Shown here one piece after another: positions 17,349-26,147 of a stretch of DNA of 64,000 bases. A program made the translations under genes and the position numbers. Each line of letters starts with the position of its first letter. The stretch's first letter is position 1. Location of the stretch: positions 186,001-250,000 of the forward strand of contig NZ_LHVK01000022.1 of NCBI RefSeq assembly GCF_001269905.1, read 5' to 3'. Source of the stretch: Pseudomonas corrugata (GTDB taxonomy: Bacteria; Pseudomonadota; Gammaproteobacteria; Pseudomonadales; Pseudomonadaceae). The notes under the pieces were generated by a model. It saw nothing but the letters and a program-made list of their open reading frames with translations, ran no database searches and was not told where the DNA came from.

Positions 17349-19277
17349 TCATTTCATCGTCTGCCCAATAGCCTGCACCAGGTCAATCTGCTTGAACGGC
17401 TTGGTCAGCCGCGGCAACTGCGTGGCGAAACCCTCCAGGCGCTCGGCGTAGCCGGTGGCAAGAATGACGGGCAAGGTGGGTTGCCGGTCTCGTAGCAACT
17501 TAGCCAAGTGCGCCCCATCCATCTGTGGCATGGCCATATCGGTGATCACCAGGTCGATGTCCGGATTGCGCTCGTATAATTCCAGCGCCTGCGCGCCCGA
17601 CGGGGCGCAGAGCACCCGGTGCCCCAGATCTTCGATCAACAGGCGAGTGCTGGTCAGCACCAGGCTGTCATCGTCGACCACCAGCACCAGCAGTTCCTGG
17701 GTCGACAACGGTGCCTGCGCCTGTACCGGCACCGTCTCCGGCACCGAGTGATCAGCCACTGGCAGCCATAACTCAGCCGTGGTGCCGACCCCCTTCTGGC
17801 TCTTGAGTATCAACCGCCCCCCCAACTGTTCGGCCAGGCCATGCACCATGGACAAGCCCAGGCCTGTGCCCTTGCCGACACCCTTGGTGGTGAAGAACGG
17901 GTCCACGGCCGAGGCCAGCGTCGCCTCATCCATCCCCTCGCCTTCGTCGGTGATCGACAGACAGACGTACCGCCCGGTCCTCAGAGACGTGTCCGGAGCC
18001 CCAGTATCCCGTCGCTCATTGGCCGCAATCAGGATGCGCCCGCCGTGGGGCATGGCGTCCCGGGCGTTGGTCGCCAGATTGAGGATGGCCAGTTCCAGCT
18101 GGTTGACGTCCGCCAGGACCGGCGACAGCGCATCGGCGAAAGCGGTCTGGATATGTATCGACGGGCCCATGGAGCTTTGCAGCAGGCCGCTGATGCCCTG
18201 CACCAAGGCCGCCAACTCCACCGACTCGGACGTCAGTTTCTGCCGACGGGCAAAGGCTAGCATCCGCTGGGTCAGCGAAACCCCGCGCAGCGCGCCCTGT
18301 GTCGCGTTGTCCAGCAATTGGGCCAGTTTCGGGGTACCAGGCATGCGCTTGCGCACGATCTCCAGGTTGCCGAGAATCACCGTGAGCAGGTTGTTGAAGT
18401 CATGGGCAATGCCGCCCGTGAGTTGACCGATGGCCTGCAATTTCTGGGACTGGAACAGGGCCTCGCGGGTCTGCTCAAGGGCCTGCTGCGCCTGGGTGGC
18501 GTCGGTGATGTCGCGGGTGATCTTGGCAAACCCCAGCAGCGTGCCGGTGTCGCTGCGGATCGCATCGATGACCACATGGGCCATGAACCGCGTACCGTCC
18601 TTGCGTACCCGCCACCCTTTCTTCTCGAAGCGCCCTTCGCTGGCGGCGATGCTCAACGCCCGCTGTGGCTCGCCATTTTCACGGTCTTCGGGGGTATAGA
18701 ACATCGAAAAATGCCGGCCAATGGCCTCAGCCGGCAGGTAGCCCTTGATCCGTTGCGCCCCCTGGTTCCAATTGGTCACTTGCCCTTCAGGATTGAGCAT
18801 GTAGATGGCGTAATCGGTGACACTCTGTACCAGCAGGCGAAACTGCTGCTCGCTTTGCTTGAGGGTTTCCTCGGCCATCTTGCGATCGGTCAGGTCGCGG
18901 GTGATCTTGGCAAAACCGAGCAAGGCGCCGCTCTGGCTGTCGATGATCGGGTCGATGACCACATGGGACCAGAACAGCGTACCGTCCTTGCGCACCCGCC
19001 AGCCCTCGCCTTCGAAACGGCCCTCGCGCAAGGCGGTATCCAGCGCCCGTTGCGGCAGGCCGGCGGCGCGGTCCTGGTCGGTGTAGAAACGGGAGAAATG
19101 CTGGCCGAGGATCTCGGACTCTTCGTAGCCTTTGAAGCGCCGGGCACCGGAGTTCCAACTGGTGATGATACCCGTAGGGTCGGTCATGTAGATGGCATAG
19201 TCGACCACGGCGTCGATCAGCAGCCGAAAACGCTGTTCCTCGTTAATGCGGGCAGTCTTCTGATTGTTCTCAAGCAT
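17349..19277 (-). CDS. Hybrid sensor histidine kinase (PAS-PAS-HisKA-HATPase-REC)
   Basis: A 642-residue hybrid kinase without a membrane segment, so a cytoplasmic sensor. Two PAS-PAC units are near-duplicates (about 20-140 and 143-265, each with DYAIYM..G.I..WN and the WRVRKDGT PAC block). They are followed by a phosphoacceptor His in GGIAHDFNNLLTVILGNLE, the ATP-binding DEGEGMDEAT and GLGLSMVHG boxes, and a C-terminal receiver with VVDDD, ITDMAMPQMDG and the TKPF lysine. It has no LOV cysteine motif. The frame is open to 19448, but that would run through a REP element; I chose ATG 19277, although its ribosome site is poor. No cognate regulator gene is adjacent. Confidence 0.9.
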   Translation of the reverse strand: MLENNQKTARINEEQRFRLLIDAVVDYAIYMTDPTGIITSWNSGARRFKGYEESEILGQHFSRFYTDQDRAAGLPQRALDTALREGRFEGEGWRVRKDGTLFWSHVVIDPIIDSQSGALLGFAKITRDLTDRKMAEETLKQSEQQFRLLVQSVTDYAIYMLNPEGQVTNWNQGAQRIKGYLPAEAIGRHFSMFYTPEDRENGEPQRALSIAASEGRFEKKGWRVRKDGTRFMAHVVIDAIRSDTGTLLGFAKITRDITDATQAQQALEQTREALFQSQKLQAIGQLTGGIAHDFNNLLTVILGNLEIVRKRMPGTPKLAQLLDNATQGALRGVSLTQRMLAFARRQKLTSESVELAALVQGISGLLQSSMGPSIHIQTAFADALSPVLADVNQLELAILNLATNARDAMPHGGRILIAANERRDTGAPDTSLRTGRYVCLSITDEGEGMDEATLASAVDPFFTTKGVGKGTGLGLSMVHGLAEQLGGRLILKSQKGVGTTAELWLPVADHSVPETVPVQAQAPLSTQELLVLVVDDDSLVLTSTRLLIEDLGHRVLCAPSGAQALELYERNPDIDLVITDMAMPQMDGAHLAKLLRDRQPTLPVILATGYAERLEGFATQLPRLTKPFKQIDLVQAIGQTMK

Positions 19278-19383
19278 TTTTGGCCGGGGTGTCCGTGTAG
19301 ATTCTTTGCGAAGTATGGTGCAGGTCCTGCCTCGGAAATTATTAACCGGCGGGACCAAAAATGGAAATCGACGCAAATCCCTT

Positions 19384-19471
19384 TGTGGGAGCGAGCCTGC
19401 TCGCGATAGCGGTCGTTCAGTTGGCCCTAAGTGACTGAAACGCCGCAATCGCGAGCAGGCTCGCTCCCACA
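19384..19471. repeat. REP doublet overlapping the end of the helicase gene
   Basis: Left arm TGTGGGAGCGAGCCTGCTCG at 19384 and the complementary right arm ending at 19471. The helicase stop codon (19427) lies inside the element, so its last residues are REP-encoded. Confidence 0.88.
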
Positions 19472-21757
19472 GGATTTAGCAGGATGTTCTTGAGTGACAG
19501 ACCACCAACCCGGCAATAAGTGCTGCACCCGGGCTTCGCCGAACCGGTCGTCGATCAGCATCACCACCCCACGGTCCTGTTGGGTGCGGATGACGCGCCC
19601 GGCGGCCTGGACGACTTTCTGCAAGCCGGGGTACAGGTAGGTGTAGTCATAGCCGTCGCCGAAAATCGCGGCCATGCGCTGCTTGATCTGTTCGTTGACC
19701 GGATTGAACTGCGCCAGCCCCAGGGTGGCGATAAACGCGCCGATCAGCCGCGAGCCCGGCAAGTCGATTCCCTCGCCGAACGCACCGCCCAGCACCGCGA
19801 AGCCGATGCCCTGGCTGTGCTCCATGAACCGTTCGAGAAAGGCCTGCCGGGACGCTTCGCCCATGCCCCGGGATTGGGTCCAGATCGCAATGTCCGGGTG
19901 CCGTTCGGCGAACAGCCCGACCACCTGTTGCAAGTAATCGAAGCTACTGAAAAAGGCCAGGTAGTTGCCGGGACGTTCGCCGAACTGGCGCGCCATCAAC
20001 CCGACAATCGGTTCCAGCGATGCCTGGCGGTGGGCGAAACGGGTGGAAATCCGACTGACGACCTGAACGTCCAGTTGTCCGGCATGGAACGGTGATTCCA
20101 CATCGATCCACACCATATCCGCCGGTGTGCCCAACAGGTCGGCGTAGTAGTGCCGTGGACTCAGGGTGGCGGAGAACAGCACGCTGCTGCGGGCCGCCGT
20201 GAGCCTTGGCCGCAAGAAGCCGGCCGGCACCACATTGCGCAAGCACAAGGTGGACAGGCTGCGTTGACGACCGAGCTCACGCTTATGGATGTCAAACAGG
20301 AAATGCTCATTGAACGATTCCGCCACCCGACCGAACTGCAAGGCCTCGAAGTAGAACGCCTGCAAGTCGCCGTCCAGGCCCTGGGGATGGTCATTGAGGT
20401 AATCGCCGATGGCCGTGGTGCACAGGGACAGTGCCTGGAGCAGTTTCTCCGGTGGTTTTTCATAGGCCTGGTAGGCCGCAACCTGAAGAGCGTGCAAGGC
20501 GTTCCACTGGCGATTGACCCGCTGCAAGGATTTCTTCAGGGGTTCGGGGGCGGTTTTGCGCACCGCGGCCAATGTGGACTGGTCGAGGGTCGCGCTGTAC
20601 ATCTGCCGCCCCCGTTCCACCAGGTTATGGGCTTCATCAACCAGGGTCGCGACGGTCAAGCCATCGGCCTGGGCCAGGGCGAACAGCAAGGCGCTGAAGT
20701 CGAAATAATAGTTGTAGTCGGCGACGACCACGTCGGCCCAACGGGCCATTTCCTGGCTGAGGTAGTACGGGCACACTTCATGGGCCAGCGCAATCTCGCG
20801 CAACGCGGCCTGATCGAGCAAGGTGAGCCTGCTGGCGGCCTCGCGGGCGCCGGGCAGGCGTTCATAGAAGCCACGGGCCAGTGGACAGGATTCGCCATGG
20901 CACGCCTTGTCCGGATGCTCACAGGCTTTATCCCTGGCGACCATCTCCAGGACCCGCAACGGCATCGACGGTGCGCTATGGGTGATCACCCGCGCGGCAT
21001 CCAGCGCCAGCTTGCGTCCCGGCGTCTTGGCCGTGAGAAAGAACACCTTGTCCAGTCGCTGCGGCGCCAGGGCCTTGAGCATCGGGAACAGCGTACCGAT
21101 GGTCTTGCCGATGCCGGTGGGCGCCTGGGCCATGAGGCAGCGTCCGGTGCTGACCGCCTTGAACACCGACTCGGCCAGGTGCCGTTGTCCCGGCCTGAAG
21201 CCAGCATGGGGAAAGGCCAGCGCCTGCGCACCGCCGTTGCGCGCTTGCCGGTGAGCCATCTCCTGTTCGGCCCAGGCCAGGAACAATGCGCACTGCTCTT
21301 CGAAGAAAGCCTCGAGCTGCGTCGCCTCGAAGCCTTGCGTCAGGCAGGTTTCCTGTTCACTGACGATGTCGAAATACACCAGGGCCACGTCGATGCGCGA
21401 CAACTGCAGCTTCTGGCACATCAGCCAGCCGTAGATCTTCGCCTGGGCCCAGTGCAGCTGGCGATGATTGGCCGGTTGCCTGGACAGGTCGCCGCGATAG
21501 GTCTTCACCTCCTCGACGCAATTGCGGGCCGGGTCGTAGCCGTCGGCCCGCCCCTTGACCCGCATGCTCCGGTAACGGCCTTCGAGGCTGATCTCGGCCT
21601 GATACGTCTCGTTGCGCCGGGACGCCACGGTGCGGTGGCCAACGATGCCTTCCAGTGCTGTGGGCGACGGGGTAAAGCGCAGATCCAGGTCGCCGGTCTT
21701 GGCAGTGAACTCACATAACGCCCGCACGGCGATGCTGTAGGCCGGTTCCGGGGTCAT
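19427..21757 (-). CDS. DinG/XPD-type ATP-dependent DNA helicase
   Basis: A 776-residue superfamily 2 helicase of the XPD/DinG type, likely 5'-3' with an iron-sulfur cluster. The N-terminal part (about 1-160) contains a PD-(D/E)XK-like region (GRADGYDPARNCVEEVKTY). Helicase motif I is AQAPTGIGKT, four spaced cysteines (ACEHPDKACHGESCPL and the nearby YYLS region) fit the Fe-S insertion, DEAH appears in LVDEAHNL, and QAAGRVIRTQQDRG is motif VI. I chose ATG 21757, whose ATGA overlaps the nuclease stop. The last 14 or so residues (SCGSEPARDCG...) come from a REP element. It probably works with the FAN1-like nuclease in repair. Confidence 0.9.
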   Translation of the reverse strand: MTPEPAYSIAVRALCEFTAKTGDLDLRFTPSPTALEGIVGHRTVASRRNETYQAEISLEGRYRSMRVKGRADGYDPARNCVEEVKTYRGDLSRQPANHRQLHWAQAKIYGWLMCQKLQLSRIDVALVYFDIVSEQETCLTQGFEATQLEAFFEEQCALFLAWAEQEMAHRQARNGGAQALAFPHAGFRPGQRHLAESVFKAVSTGRCLMAQAPTGIGKTIGTLFPMLKALAPQRLDKVFFLTAKTPGRKLALDAARVITHSAPSMPLRVLEMVARDKACEHPDKACHGESCPLARGFYERLPGAREAASRLTLLDQAALREIALAHEVCPYYLSQEMARWADVVVADYNYYFDFSALLFALAQADGLTVATLVDEAHNLVERGRQMYSATLDQSTLAAVRKTAPEPLKKSLQRVNRQWNALHALQVAAYQAYEKPPEKLLQALSLCTTAIGDYLNDHPQGLDGDLQAFYFEALQFGRVAESFNEHFLFDIHKRELGRQRSLSTLCLRNVVPAGFLRPRLTAARSSVLFSATLSPRHYYADLLGTPADMVWIDVESPFHAGQLDVQVVSRISTRFAHRQASLEPIVGLMARQFGERPGNYLAFFSSFDYLQQVVGLFAERHPDIAIWTQSRGMGEASRQAFLERFMEHSQGIGFAVLGGAFGEGIDLPGSRLIGAFIATLGLAQFNPVNEQIKQRMAAIFGDGYDYTYLYPGLQKVVQAAGRVIRTQQDRGVVMLIDDRFGEARVQHLLPGWWSVTQEHPAKSCGSEPARDCGVSVT

Positions 21758-23418
21758 GCGCCCTGCTCCATCCATTGCACATGGCAGACCGCGACGGGCA
21801 TCCGGTGTTCGTGACAGAACGCCAGCCAACGCAATTGGTTGTCCTGCAGGCGGTCGCCGGGGCCTTTGACTTCGATCATGCGATACGTCTTGTGCTGCGG
21901 CCAGAACTGGATCAGGTCCGGCATGCCGGCACGGTTGGCCTTGATGTCCAGCAGCAGGCGATTGAACCAGTGCTTGAGGTGTTCGGCCGGGAGGCAATCG
22001 AGTGCCTGATGCAACAGTTCTTCAGACATCGCACCCCAGAACACGAAAGGCGATTGGACACCCCATTTCTCTGTATAGCGACGCACAATGGTGTCCCGAT
22101 AGCGCCCATCGTCGAGTTCCGCGAAGCAGGTGGCGAACAGTTCGGCGCGGCGGACCGGGAAATCTTCGTTGAGCAGGTCCACCGGGCCGCGCTGGAACGG
22201 ATGGAAGAACGCCCCCGGCAAAGGCGCGAAAATAGCCGGCCAGCACAACAGGCCGAACAATGAGTTGATCAGGCTGTTCTCGACGTAATGCACCGGGGCG
22301 GTCTCGTCGTGCAAATGAGCCTGGACGTGATACTCCACCGACAAGGCCGGATCGACGCGGGGCAGACGAAGGTCCAGCCGCTCCGTTTCCCGGACCACGG
22401 CACGAGGCACCGGCGGGCCGCCCAGCTTGCGCTGCAACCGCGGCACGACCCTGAGCAACGCCTGGCTTTCAGCTGCGTTCTCCGGCGCCAGGGCTGCCGC
22501 TTCCCCCAGCTCCAGGGCCAAGGCGTACTCACCGAGGCGCTCCAGCACGCGGATCATCCGCAACCGTGCGCCGGGGTAGCGGCAGTCGCGATAGATGCAC
22601 AGGGCCAGGGCAAAATCGGCGATGCGTTCGGCGTGCTGGCCGATCTGGAACAGCAACTTGCCTCGGCGCCGCTCCAGCCACGGGTTGTCCAAGACCAACG
22701 CGTTGACTTGGGCGACGATGTCGTCCAGTGGCTCGCCGGCTTCGAAGCGCTGCTGGCACCCGTGCAGGAACAGACAGGCATCGACATCCTGTCGGCTGCG
22801 CAAGCCTCGGGATTCGGCGCTGAACGCCACGGTTTCGTAAGTGAAGATGCCCAGGTCCGCCAGCACGAACTCCGACCAGTCCTGATAGAGGTTGCCAAAG
22901 AACATCAACCGCAGCCGGTCGCAGGTTTCCATGATCGTCAGGCTGTACAGCCGCTCCTCCAACTGCGGGCACCATTGATTGAATGGCCGTGTTTCGTCCA
23001 GACGATCGTCCAAGGCCAGCAGCCATTCGGACTTTTTCGCCTTGGGCCGTTCGATCAGGTGGCCCAGGCACAGGATGATTTCCGGCTTGAGCAGCACCTC
23101 GAACAGTTCGGCAAGGTTCAGGGGTTGATCCTGTACCCAGCCCAGGGACAGCAGCGGTTCGACCGCCGCGCCAATGTCACCGATTTCCAGGTAGTGCAAT
23201 TTGCTGTGCCGAAAGCGCAACCCCTTGCGCATCACCATGCGTACCAGCAAGCCCTGGGACGAGCGAGGCAACGACGCGAAGTCGTCGATAAAGCGCTGCT
23301 CCTCGATGCTGAGTACGTCGGCATAGCGTTGCGTCAGCCAGGCAAGCACCTGCTGGAAATTGTTCAGGTAATAAAAGGGATCGTCGAGAGGGTTGGCTGT
23401 CACGGGAAGAAGCGCCAC
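21754..23418 (-). CDS. FAN1-like VRR-NUC structure-specific nuclease
   Basis: A 554-residue homologue of FAN1, a 5'-flap and interstrand-crosslink repair nuclease; the P. aeruginosa protein of this type has a solved structure. The C-terminal VRR-NUC domain (about 440-554) has the PD-(D/E)XK residues in MPDLIQFWPQ, IEVKGPGDRLQDNQLRWL. The N-terminal part carries the SAP-like DNA-binding region (SLPRSSQGLLVRMVMRKGLRFR, LGDIGA) and a TPR-like middle. The length matches the bacterial family. Its last four bases overlap the helicase start, so the two proteins are made together. Confidence 0.9.
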   Translation of the reverse strand: MALLPVTANPLDDPFYYLNNFQQVLAWLTQRYADVLSIEEQRFIDDFASLPRSSQGLLVRMVMRKGLRFRHSKLHYLEIGDIGAAVEPLLSLGWVQDQPLNLAELFEVLLKPEIILCLGHLIERPKAKKSEWLLALDDRLDETRPFNQWCPQLEERLYSLTIMETCDRLRLMFFGNLYQDWSEFVLADLGIFTYETVAFSAESRGLRSRQDVDACLFLHGCQQRFEAGEPLDDIVAQVNALVLDNPWLERRRGKLLFQIGQHAERIADFALALCIYRDCRYPGARLRMIRVLERLGEYALALELGEAAALAPENAAESQALLRVVPRLQRKLGGPPVPRAVVRETERLDLRLPRVDPALSVEYHVQAHLHDETAPVHYVENSLINSLFGLLCWPAIFAPLPGAFFHPFQRGPVDLLNEDFPVRRAELFATCFAELDDGRYRDTIVRRYTEKWGVQSPFVFWGAMSEELLHQALDCLPAEHLKHWFNRLLLDIKANRAGMPDLIQFWPQHKTYRMIEVKGPGDRLQDNQLRWLAFCHEHRMPVAVCHVQWMEQGA

Positions 23419-23620
23419 GGGTATTGGAGTACTGGTTATGCGTACAGATACCAGCTACGGACGACTCGGGCAACTGCAAAGGATGAGTGGTTCCCTCAAT
23501 CAATAAAGTGAAATCCTCTAGTCGGCGATGAACTTTCCTACAGTAAGCGGGACCAATGGCGGTTGATTACAGTGATGGCGCGGCCGGATGAGCCGCGTCC
23601 TTTGATCGAGAGGTATGGAT

Positions 23621-23845
23621 ATGAATATCAGATTTCTGGGCCTGCCTTTGGCTGCCGCAGCGTTCCTGGCGCTGGCCGGCTGCTCGACGCCGACCGTCGT
23701 GACCTTGCAGAACGGCACCCAGTATTTGACCAAGGACACCCCCAACACCCGAACGTCCGATGGCTTTTACGAATTCGAAGACATTGCCGGCAAGAAAGTC
23801 CGGGTGCGCGCCGACGACGTGGCGACGATTCGCAAGGAAGACTGA
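23621..23845 (+). CDS. YgdI/YgdR-family small lipoprotein
   Basis: A 74-residue lipoprotein. The lipobox LAGC follows a 19-residue hydrophobic signal (FLGLPLAAAAFLALAGCST), and the mature part is the single SH3-like YgdI/YgdR domain (TLQNGTQYLTKDTPNTRTSDGFYEFEDIAGKKVRVRADDVATI). Members are small envelope lipoproteins of unknown role. I chose the second ATG (23621), 7 bases after AGAGG, over the one at 23615, which is too close to it. The gene stands alone before a REP cluster. Confidence 0.9.
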   Translation: MNIRFLGLPLAAAAFLALAGCSTPTVVTLQNGTQYLTKDTPNTRTSDGFYEFEDIAGKKVRVRADDVATIRKED

Positions 23846-23900
23846 ATATCTTTGGCCTTGGCCGGGATGACGATGGCATCGCTGGCATCACTTGCGGCTG

Positions 23901-24204
23901 TACTGCCGCCATCGCGAGCAAGCTGTGCTCCCACAGGGGATCTGCGGTGGTCATGGAATCAAAGTCAGCCCCGATCCATGTGGGAGCGGGCTTGCTCGCG
24001 AAAGCGGTGAATCAGTCGCTTAAAGGATTGACTGTACTGCCGCCATCGCGAGCAAGCTTTGCTCCCACAGGGGATCTGCGGTGGTCATGGAATCAAAGTC
24101 AGCCCCGGTCCATGTGGGAGCGAGCCTGCTCGCGATGGTGGCACATTCAACATCGATGCAGCAGGTCCACCGCTATCGCGAGCAAGTTCAGTTCCCACAG
24201 AGGT
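23901..24204. repeat. REP cluster with a 134-bp tandem duplication
   Basis: Five REP arms occur in about 300 bases. A block starting TACTGCCGCCATCGCGAGCA is repeated at 23901 and 24035, a 134-base period, and about 100 bases of it (including CTGCGGTGGTCATGGAATCA) are nearly identical in both. A fifth arm at 24171-24200 is degenerate. The cluster occupies the gap after the lipoprotein gene and downstream of the lipase gene, and may end the lipase transcript. Confidence 0.9.
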
Positions 24205-24224
24205 CAGGGTTCAATACCCAGGAA

Positions 24225-26075
24225 TCAGGCAAACACGATGTTGTCTCCAACCTGCCCCAGCCCTACCCCCACCAAGGTCACGGAGTTGTCGCCAACCGTG
24301 AGCAGCGTATCGGCGCCCACCTGCGACAAGTGCTGGCTGTAGTCATAACCCGCCCCAGCCCCCTGTATGCCGAGGAAAACCAACTTGTCACCCCCGTCGT
24401 AACCGCTGATCCGGTCCTGACCGAATACGCCACTGAAGATGAAGGTGTCGCTGCCGCCACCCGATTGCATCACGTCGTTGCCCGAACCGCCGACGAAGGT
24501 GTCGTTGCCCACACCACCCACCAGTTGGTCGTTGCCGTCCAGGCCGAACAGCCAGTCACCGGTCGCCCGAGCCATCAAGGTGTCGTCAGCCGCGCTGCCG
24601 TTGACCGATGAGGCATACGCCGTCAGGTTGCCCGCGGTCACCAGACCGTTGGCGGTCACGCTGTGGCTGACCTCATCCTTGAGCATTCCCCAGAGCGATC
24701 CGGGCTCCCGGCTGACCAGCGTACCGATGTCACGGGTGATGCTGATCCCGCCATGAGCATCACCCATGTACAGCGTTCCGGCCCCGTCATGGGCAAAACT
24801 GAAGTCCTTTATCGATTGCTGCAGTTGCAGGCAGTTGGTGCCCTGCCCGCCCAGGATAACGTTATAGCCACCGCCATCGCGGAACGTATCGTTGCCGGCG
24901 CGACCTTCCAGGTAATCGTTACCCTGGCCGCCCTGGATCAGATCCGCCTGGTCGCTGCCAATGATGAACGTACTGCCGGTATGGGCTTCGGCATTGCGAT
25001 TGAGGTCCTGCACCCACGTATTGCCCCGAGCCGGGTCCGACAGATTGGCAACGATGATGGTGGAGTCCTTTCCGGTCAGGTCGTAGAACGCCGAGCCCAT
25101 GATCCGCCCCATGCCATCGCCGTAGCCGGTGGGCAGATGGGAAATCCAGGTGGGAATGTTCAGGATGGAAAACGGCAACACGTTCCAGGCCGTCGACGCG
25201 TAATGGTCGTTGAAGCTGACGATGTTGTTCGTGGCTGATTCCTGCTGCGCATCATGCACGCCCACCGACGCCAGATTGAAGGTCGAACCGTCCAGCGCCC
25301 GGAATACCGGATCGTTTTCATAGCCGATGTTCAGCACTTTGTCGGTGCCGCTCTGGGTCGGTGAAGCATAAGCGATGTAGTTCGCGCTGTTGTAGAAGCC
25401 CGACCACTTGTCCGCGCTCAAGTCGGCCATGCTATTGACCGCCAACCCACCCAGGCTGTGGCCGCTGACCAACACGTCCTTGCCCGTCAGGCCGTGGGCC
25501 TGGGCAAACTTCGCGACGTCGGCAAGCAGATTGCCGAAGGCCTCACCTGCGTAGTTTTTCGCATAGTCCTTGGGCCCCAGGGCGGCCATCAGGTCGTTGA
25601 TCACATCGCCTATTGAGTCGGTGATCAGGTTTTCCCGGGGGCCGCTGGTGCCACGAAACGACACGCCGATTTCCTGCAGATGTCCATCAGCGTCGTACTT
25701 GCCAAGGATCTCCACTTGCGCGGTGGTGTAGCCGGTTTTCTCGCCGAAAAATGTTCCGCGACCATCCACCTTGCCGGTATAGCCCAGTTGCGAGGCACTG
25801 ATGGGCGTCCAGCCGGCCTTTTGCACCGCTTCCAGGGCAAGCTTTTCCGAGTCGGGATTCCACGGCACGCCGGGAATCACCCCTTGGGAATCGGTGCCGC
25901 CCAGCAGTGCCGTGACCAGGGTCGCCGGTAGACCGGCACCGAAGCCATTGTGCTGGTACCCGGCAGCAAAGCCATTGTCGAGGTTATGGTAGGAATACAA
26001 CATGATGGCCATTGCATCGCTCACCAATGCCTTGGACTCGGTGGTGCCGAGGTTCTTGTAGTCGTAGATACCCAT
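24225..26075 (-). CDS. lipA: Class I.3 secreted lipase/polyurethanase (type I secretion substrate)
   Basis: A 616-residue extracellular lipase of family I.3, close in length to the PueA-type polyurethanases of P. chlororaphis and P. fluorescens. The catalytic Ser is S207 in VSGHSLGG, the position known for this family, with downstream Asp and His expected near 255 and 313. Ca-binding RTX nonapeptides occur in two groups (about 395-425, GGQGNDYLEGRAGNDTF, and about 530-570). The C-terminus ends in a short hydrophobic tail (GDNIVFA) serving as a type I secretion signal; there is no N-terminal signal peptide. ATG 26075 has GAGAGG 9 bases upstream. Last gene of the apr locus; export by AprDEF. 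Confidence 0.94.
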   Translation of the reverse strand: MGIYDYKNLGTTESKALVSDAMAIMLYSYHNLDNGFAAGYQHNGFGAGLPATLVTALLGGTDSQGVIPGVPWNPDSEKLALEAVQKAGWTPISASQLGYTGKVDGRGTFFGEKTGYTTAQVEILGKYDADGHLQEIGVSFRGTSGPRENLITDSIGDVINDLMAALGPKDYAKNYAGEAFGNLLADVAKFAQAHGLTGKDVLVSGHSLGGLAVNSMADLSADKWSGFYNSANYIAYASPTQSGTDKVLNIGYENDPVFRALDGSTFNLASVGVHDAQQESATNNIVSFNDHYASTAWNVLPFSILNIPTWISHLPTGYGDGMGRIMGSAFYDLTGKDSTIIVANLSDPARGNTWVQDLNRNAEAHTGSTFIIGSDQADLIQGGQGNDYLEGRAGNDTFRDGGGYNVILGGQGTNCLQLQQSIKDFSFAHDGAGTLYMGDAHGGISITRDIGTLVSREPGSLWGMLKDEVSHSVTANGLVTAGNLTAYASSVNGSAADDTLMARATGDWLFGLDGNDQLVGGVGNDTFVGGSGNDVMQSGGGSDTFIFSGVFGQDRISGYDGGDKLVFLGIQGAGAGYDYSQHLSQVGADTLLTVGDNSVTLVGVGLGQVGDNIVFA

Positions 26076-26147
26076 GTGTAGCTGCCTCTCTTTTTGTTGT
26101 TGGAATGGGGGATGAAGTGAAGGGGCCAACCGGCCATTTATCCTGGT

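Noticed and set aside
20150..21718. 522-residue forward frame under the helicase
   Set aside because: Shadow of the helicase gene with no motif.
23900..24210. Evenly spaced repeats that could be a CRISPR array
   Set aside because: Repeats are palindromic REP arms in alternating orientation with a 134-bp period, no unique spacers and no cas genes.
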